From: JAJEBT01 sp965221485
GTDB taxonomy: Bacteria > Pseudomonadota > Alphaproteobacteria > MPNO01 > UBA830
DNA: 64,000 nt
Assembly: GCA_965221485.1 (NCBI GenBank)
Contig: OZ244893.1
Span: 1,550,001 to 1,614,000, forward strand
Direction: 5' to 3'
In this document: positions 62,534 through 64,000 of the stretch, piece after piece
How the letters are laid out: each line of letters begins with the position of its first letter
Numbering within the stretch: the first letter of the stretch is position 1
The notes under the pieces: model-generated
The model's database searches: none
Told to the model about the DNA's origin: nothing
What the model saw: only the letters and a program-made list of their open reading frames with translations
Program-made: the position numbers and the translations under genes

Positions 62534-63496
62534 TCACGGGTTTTCGATGCTGCCGGAGCCCCGCCAGCGTTCCACGCCGAACTCGCCAAGCAGAAGGATA
62601 CCACCCGCGGGGAGTTCGAGCGCACTCGAAATCCCCTGTCGCGACGGCAGACGGGCCAGTCGTACGACGCTGCCGTTATTCCGGGTTGTCAGCAGGACAC
62701 CGTCCAGCCCTGTCGAGAGGATTGATCCACCCCGCAGGGGAAAGGCCCCGGTCAGGGTTGCATCAACCCCGGTGTCGATCCGGGTCCAGTGATCACCGCC
62801 ATCATCAGATCGATAGAAGTGCCCCCTCAGGCCGTTCAGCACTATCCGATCGCGGTCAAGGGCCAGAGCGCCGAACCAGGAACCGCTATAGGGCGAAACC
62901 AGACGGGTCCAGACTTGCCCTCCGTCATCGGAGCGGTAAAGGGCACCGGCCTCACCTGCGATATAAAGGCGCTGACCTTCGGGCCCGGGCGTCCCGGCGG
63001 GAATGAGGACATTCAGATGAAAGTCATCTTCGCTGATTGATCGGGATTGCCAGCTTTTTCCTCCATCCACGGTCGAAAGAAAATAGCCGTAGGCACCGAC
63101 AGCGAATCCGCTCTCTTCATCGTGAAACCAGACATCGAGGAGCGGACGTTGCTCTTCGGGTGCATGATGACTGATTTCCCATGACGCACCCGCGTCACGG
63201 GTTCTCAATATCACGGCGTCATGACCCACGGCCCAGCCGTTGTTCACGTCATGCATATGAACGGCTGTTAACAGGACACGGGTCGGAACGCGGGCCTGTT
63301 TCCAGACCTGTCCGGTGTCAGCGGAGATGAGGATATGTCCCCGTTCGCCGACGACCACCAGGTTTTCTCCCGCTACTGTTCCGTCAAGAAGCAGGGATCG
63401 CGCGGCAAGAGGTGCTTTAACGGACCCGGGGCCGTCTGCTGCTACAGCTCCCGGCAGTATCAGGAATGCCAGAACAGAGCAGGCCAATCGGCGCAC
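62534..63496 (-). CDS. YCF48-like beta-propeller protein, periplasmic
   Basis: 320 residues with a signal peptide (RRLACSVLAFLILPGAVAADG, cleavage near residue 20). The rest is BNR/YCF48-type repeats: SADTGQVWKQ, TRDAGASWEI, TVDGGKSWQS, SDDGGQVWTR, SDDGGDHWTR. Such propellers are regularly encoded between DUF1329 genes and RND/MMPL pumps in hydrocarbon- and steroid-degrading bacteria, and may scaffold the periplasmic part of that export/import complex. No enzymatic site is visible. The stop lies 31 bases before the transporter start. Confidence 0.85.
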   Translation of the reverse strand: MRRLACSVLAFLILPGAVAADGPGSVKAPLAARSLLLDGTVAGENLVVVGERGHILISADTGQVWKQARVPTRVLLTAVHMHDVNNGWAVGHDAVILRTRDAGASWEISHHAPEEQRPLLDVWFHDEESGFAVGAYGYFLSTVDGGKSWQSRSISEDDFHLNVLIPAGTPGPEGQRLYIAGEAGALYRSDDGGQVWTRLVSPYSGSWFGALALDRDRIVLNGLRGHFYRSDDGGDHWTRIDTGVDATLTGAFPLRGGSILSTGLDGVLLTTRNNGSVVRLARLPSRQGISSALELPAGGILLLGEFGVERWRGSGSIENP

Positions 63497-63529
63497 GACG
63501 GCACCTGATCAACCTGCCCTGTTTGAAGA

Positions 63530-64000
63530 TTACCGCCGTCCTGCGCGACGCAGGGCTGATGGCGAGAAGTCACGGGACGTATATTGTGCGTCGAAAACGC
63601 AAACGTCTGCCTGATTGTCCAGTCCAAGTGCCAGATAACGCCCCGACTGGAGGTCGGTGTGGACTTCAAGGGTCGGCCAAAACAACGGCTTTTCATAATA
63701 GTTGATGACATGGCCTTCCGACACGCGCCACAACTGATCCCTGTTGTCGTAGATATCAACAAGGAGGATCTGCCAGGAGTCTTCGTCGATATAGAAGGTC
63801 CTGCGCTTGTAAAGATGCCGGGCCCCCTCCTTGAGAGTCGCATCTACCACCCACACGCGATGCACTTCATAGCGCGTATGCTCGGAATTCACGTGAAGCG
63901 GCGTAAGCATGTCGGACAGGCCGAGTGAACTGCTGTGCAGCTTGTAGGAATTGTAGGGGACGATCATCTCGCGCTTCCCGACAAGCTTCCAGTCGTAGCG
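63530..64000 (-). CDS. DUF1329 domain protein (C-terminal part, cut by window edge)
   Basis: About 156 residues are visible, ending ADVCVFDAQYTSRDF and an Arg-rich tail. Landmarks of DUF1329: YDWKLVGKREMIVPYNSYKL, RYEVHRVWVVDATLKEG, RRTFYIDEDSWQILLVDIYD and WPTLEVHTDL. DUF1329 proteins resemble LolB/LolA-like outer-membrane lipoprotein carriers and occur with DUF1302, YCF48 and RND/MMPL genes. The N terminus, probably with a signal peptide, lies beyond position 64000. It is upstream in the operon, 33 bases from the propeller gene. Confidence 0.88.
   Translation of the reverse strand, partial: RYDWKLVGKREMIVPYNSYKLHSSSLGLSDMLTPLHVNSEHTRYEVHRVWVVDATLKEGARHLYKRRTFYIDEDSWQILLVDIYDNRDQLWRVSEGHVINYYEKPLFWPTLEVHTDLQSGRYLALGLDNQADVCVFDAQYTSRDFSPSALRRAGRR

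Overview
This 64 kb window is a chromosomal segment of a GC-rich (roughly 58-60% by eye) member of the Pseudomonadota. Gene content suggests an alphaproteobacterium with broad catabolic capacity, but no rRNA, intact tRNA or housekeeping ribosomal gene is present to fix the taxonomy. Almost everything outside one island is single-copy metabolic enzymes in short operons: acyl-CoA chemistry, flavin, Rieske and molybdenum oxygenases, amidohydrolases, MarR regulators and a few transporters.

Layout. (1) 0.2-5.2 kb: leucine/isovalerate block on the minus strand (isovaleryl-CoA dehydrogenase, then methylcrotonyl-CoA carboxylase beta and alpha), followed by a VOC protein and an FAA hydrolase. (2) 7.1-8.8 kb: transposition-ATPase-like remnant, an XRE/ImmA-type regulator-peptidase and a divergent DUF2188 protein. 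(3) 9.1-18.2 kb: arylformamidase-like hydrolase; a tight luciferase-like monooxygenase/MarR/MFS operon behind a palindromic operator; an aminotransferase; then aspartate dehydrogenase-like, YrdC/Sua5-like, TrmO-like and TauD-like genes. (4) 18.5-21.1 kb: acyl-CoA ligase plus a VanA-like Rieske oxygenase. (5) 21.4-29.1 kb: a decayed mobile island bounded by two degenerate copies of the 3' half of an initiator-tRNA gene. It holds an AT-rich DUF4145 gene, three copies of a 257-bp repeat, an IS66 remnant, a Fic gene with its own operator repeats, S24 and ATPase fragments fused at a breakpoint, a Phd/VapC toxin-antitoxin pair and a serine recombinase cut off by a 518-bp insertion element. (6) 29.3-33.1 kb: two alpha/beta hydrolases, a crotonase and a carboxymuconolactone-decarboxylase-like protein; then a decayed HigA-like antitoxin. 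(7) 33.8-40.6 kb: MetE-like alkyltransferase, RidA, NtaA-type monooxygenase, class V aminotransferase, SCP-x-like thiolase, VOC protein. (8) 40.8-45.4 kb: MarR plus HpaB-like hydroxylase, YciB, MaoC, FAD-dependent oxidoreductase. (9) 46.2-50.9 kb: zinc alcohol dehydrogenase; an SDR/AMP-ligase/amidohydrolase operon. (10) 52.1-59.9 kb: second VanA-like oxygenase, three-subunit molybdenum hydroxylase, amidase, ACMSD-like amidohydrolase. (11) 60.2-64.0 kb: RND/MMPL transporter, YCF48-like propeller and DUF1329 protein (cut by the window edge).

How the genes may work together: the island aside, the region reads as several independent degradation cassettes for acids, aromatic or heterocyclic rings and amino-group-bearing compounds. 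Oxygenases open or dealkylate the ring, ligases, hydratases and thiolase handle CoA esters, and amidase, formamidase and amidohydrolases release small acids. Strikingly, four flavin or luciferase-type or Rieske oxygenase families occur without any flavin reductase or Rieske reductase gene here. The most promising unexplained items are the YrdC-like/TrmO-like pair embedded among catabolic genes, the tRNA-bounded island with its repeat family, and the NtaA/aminotransferase/thiolase cluster.
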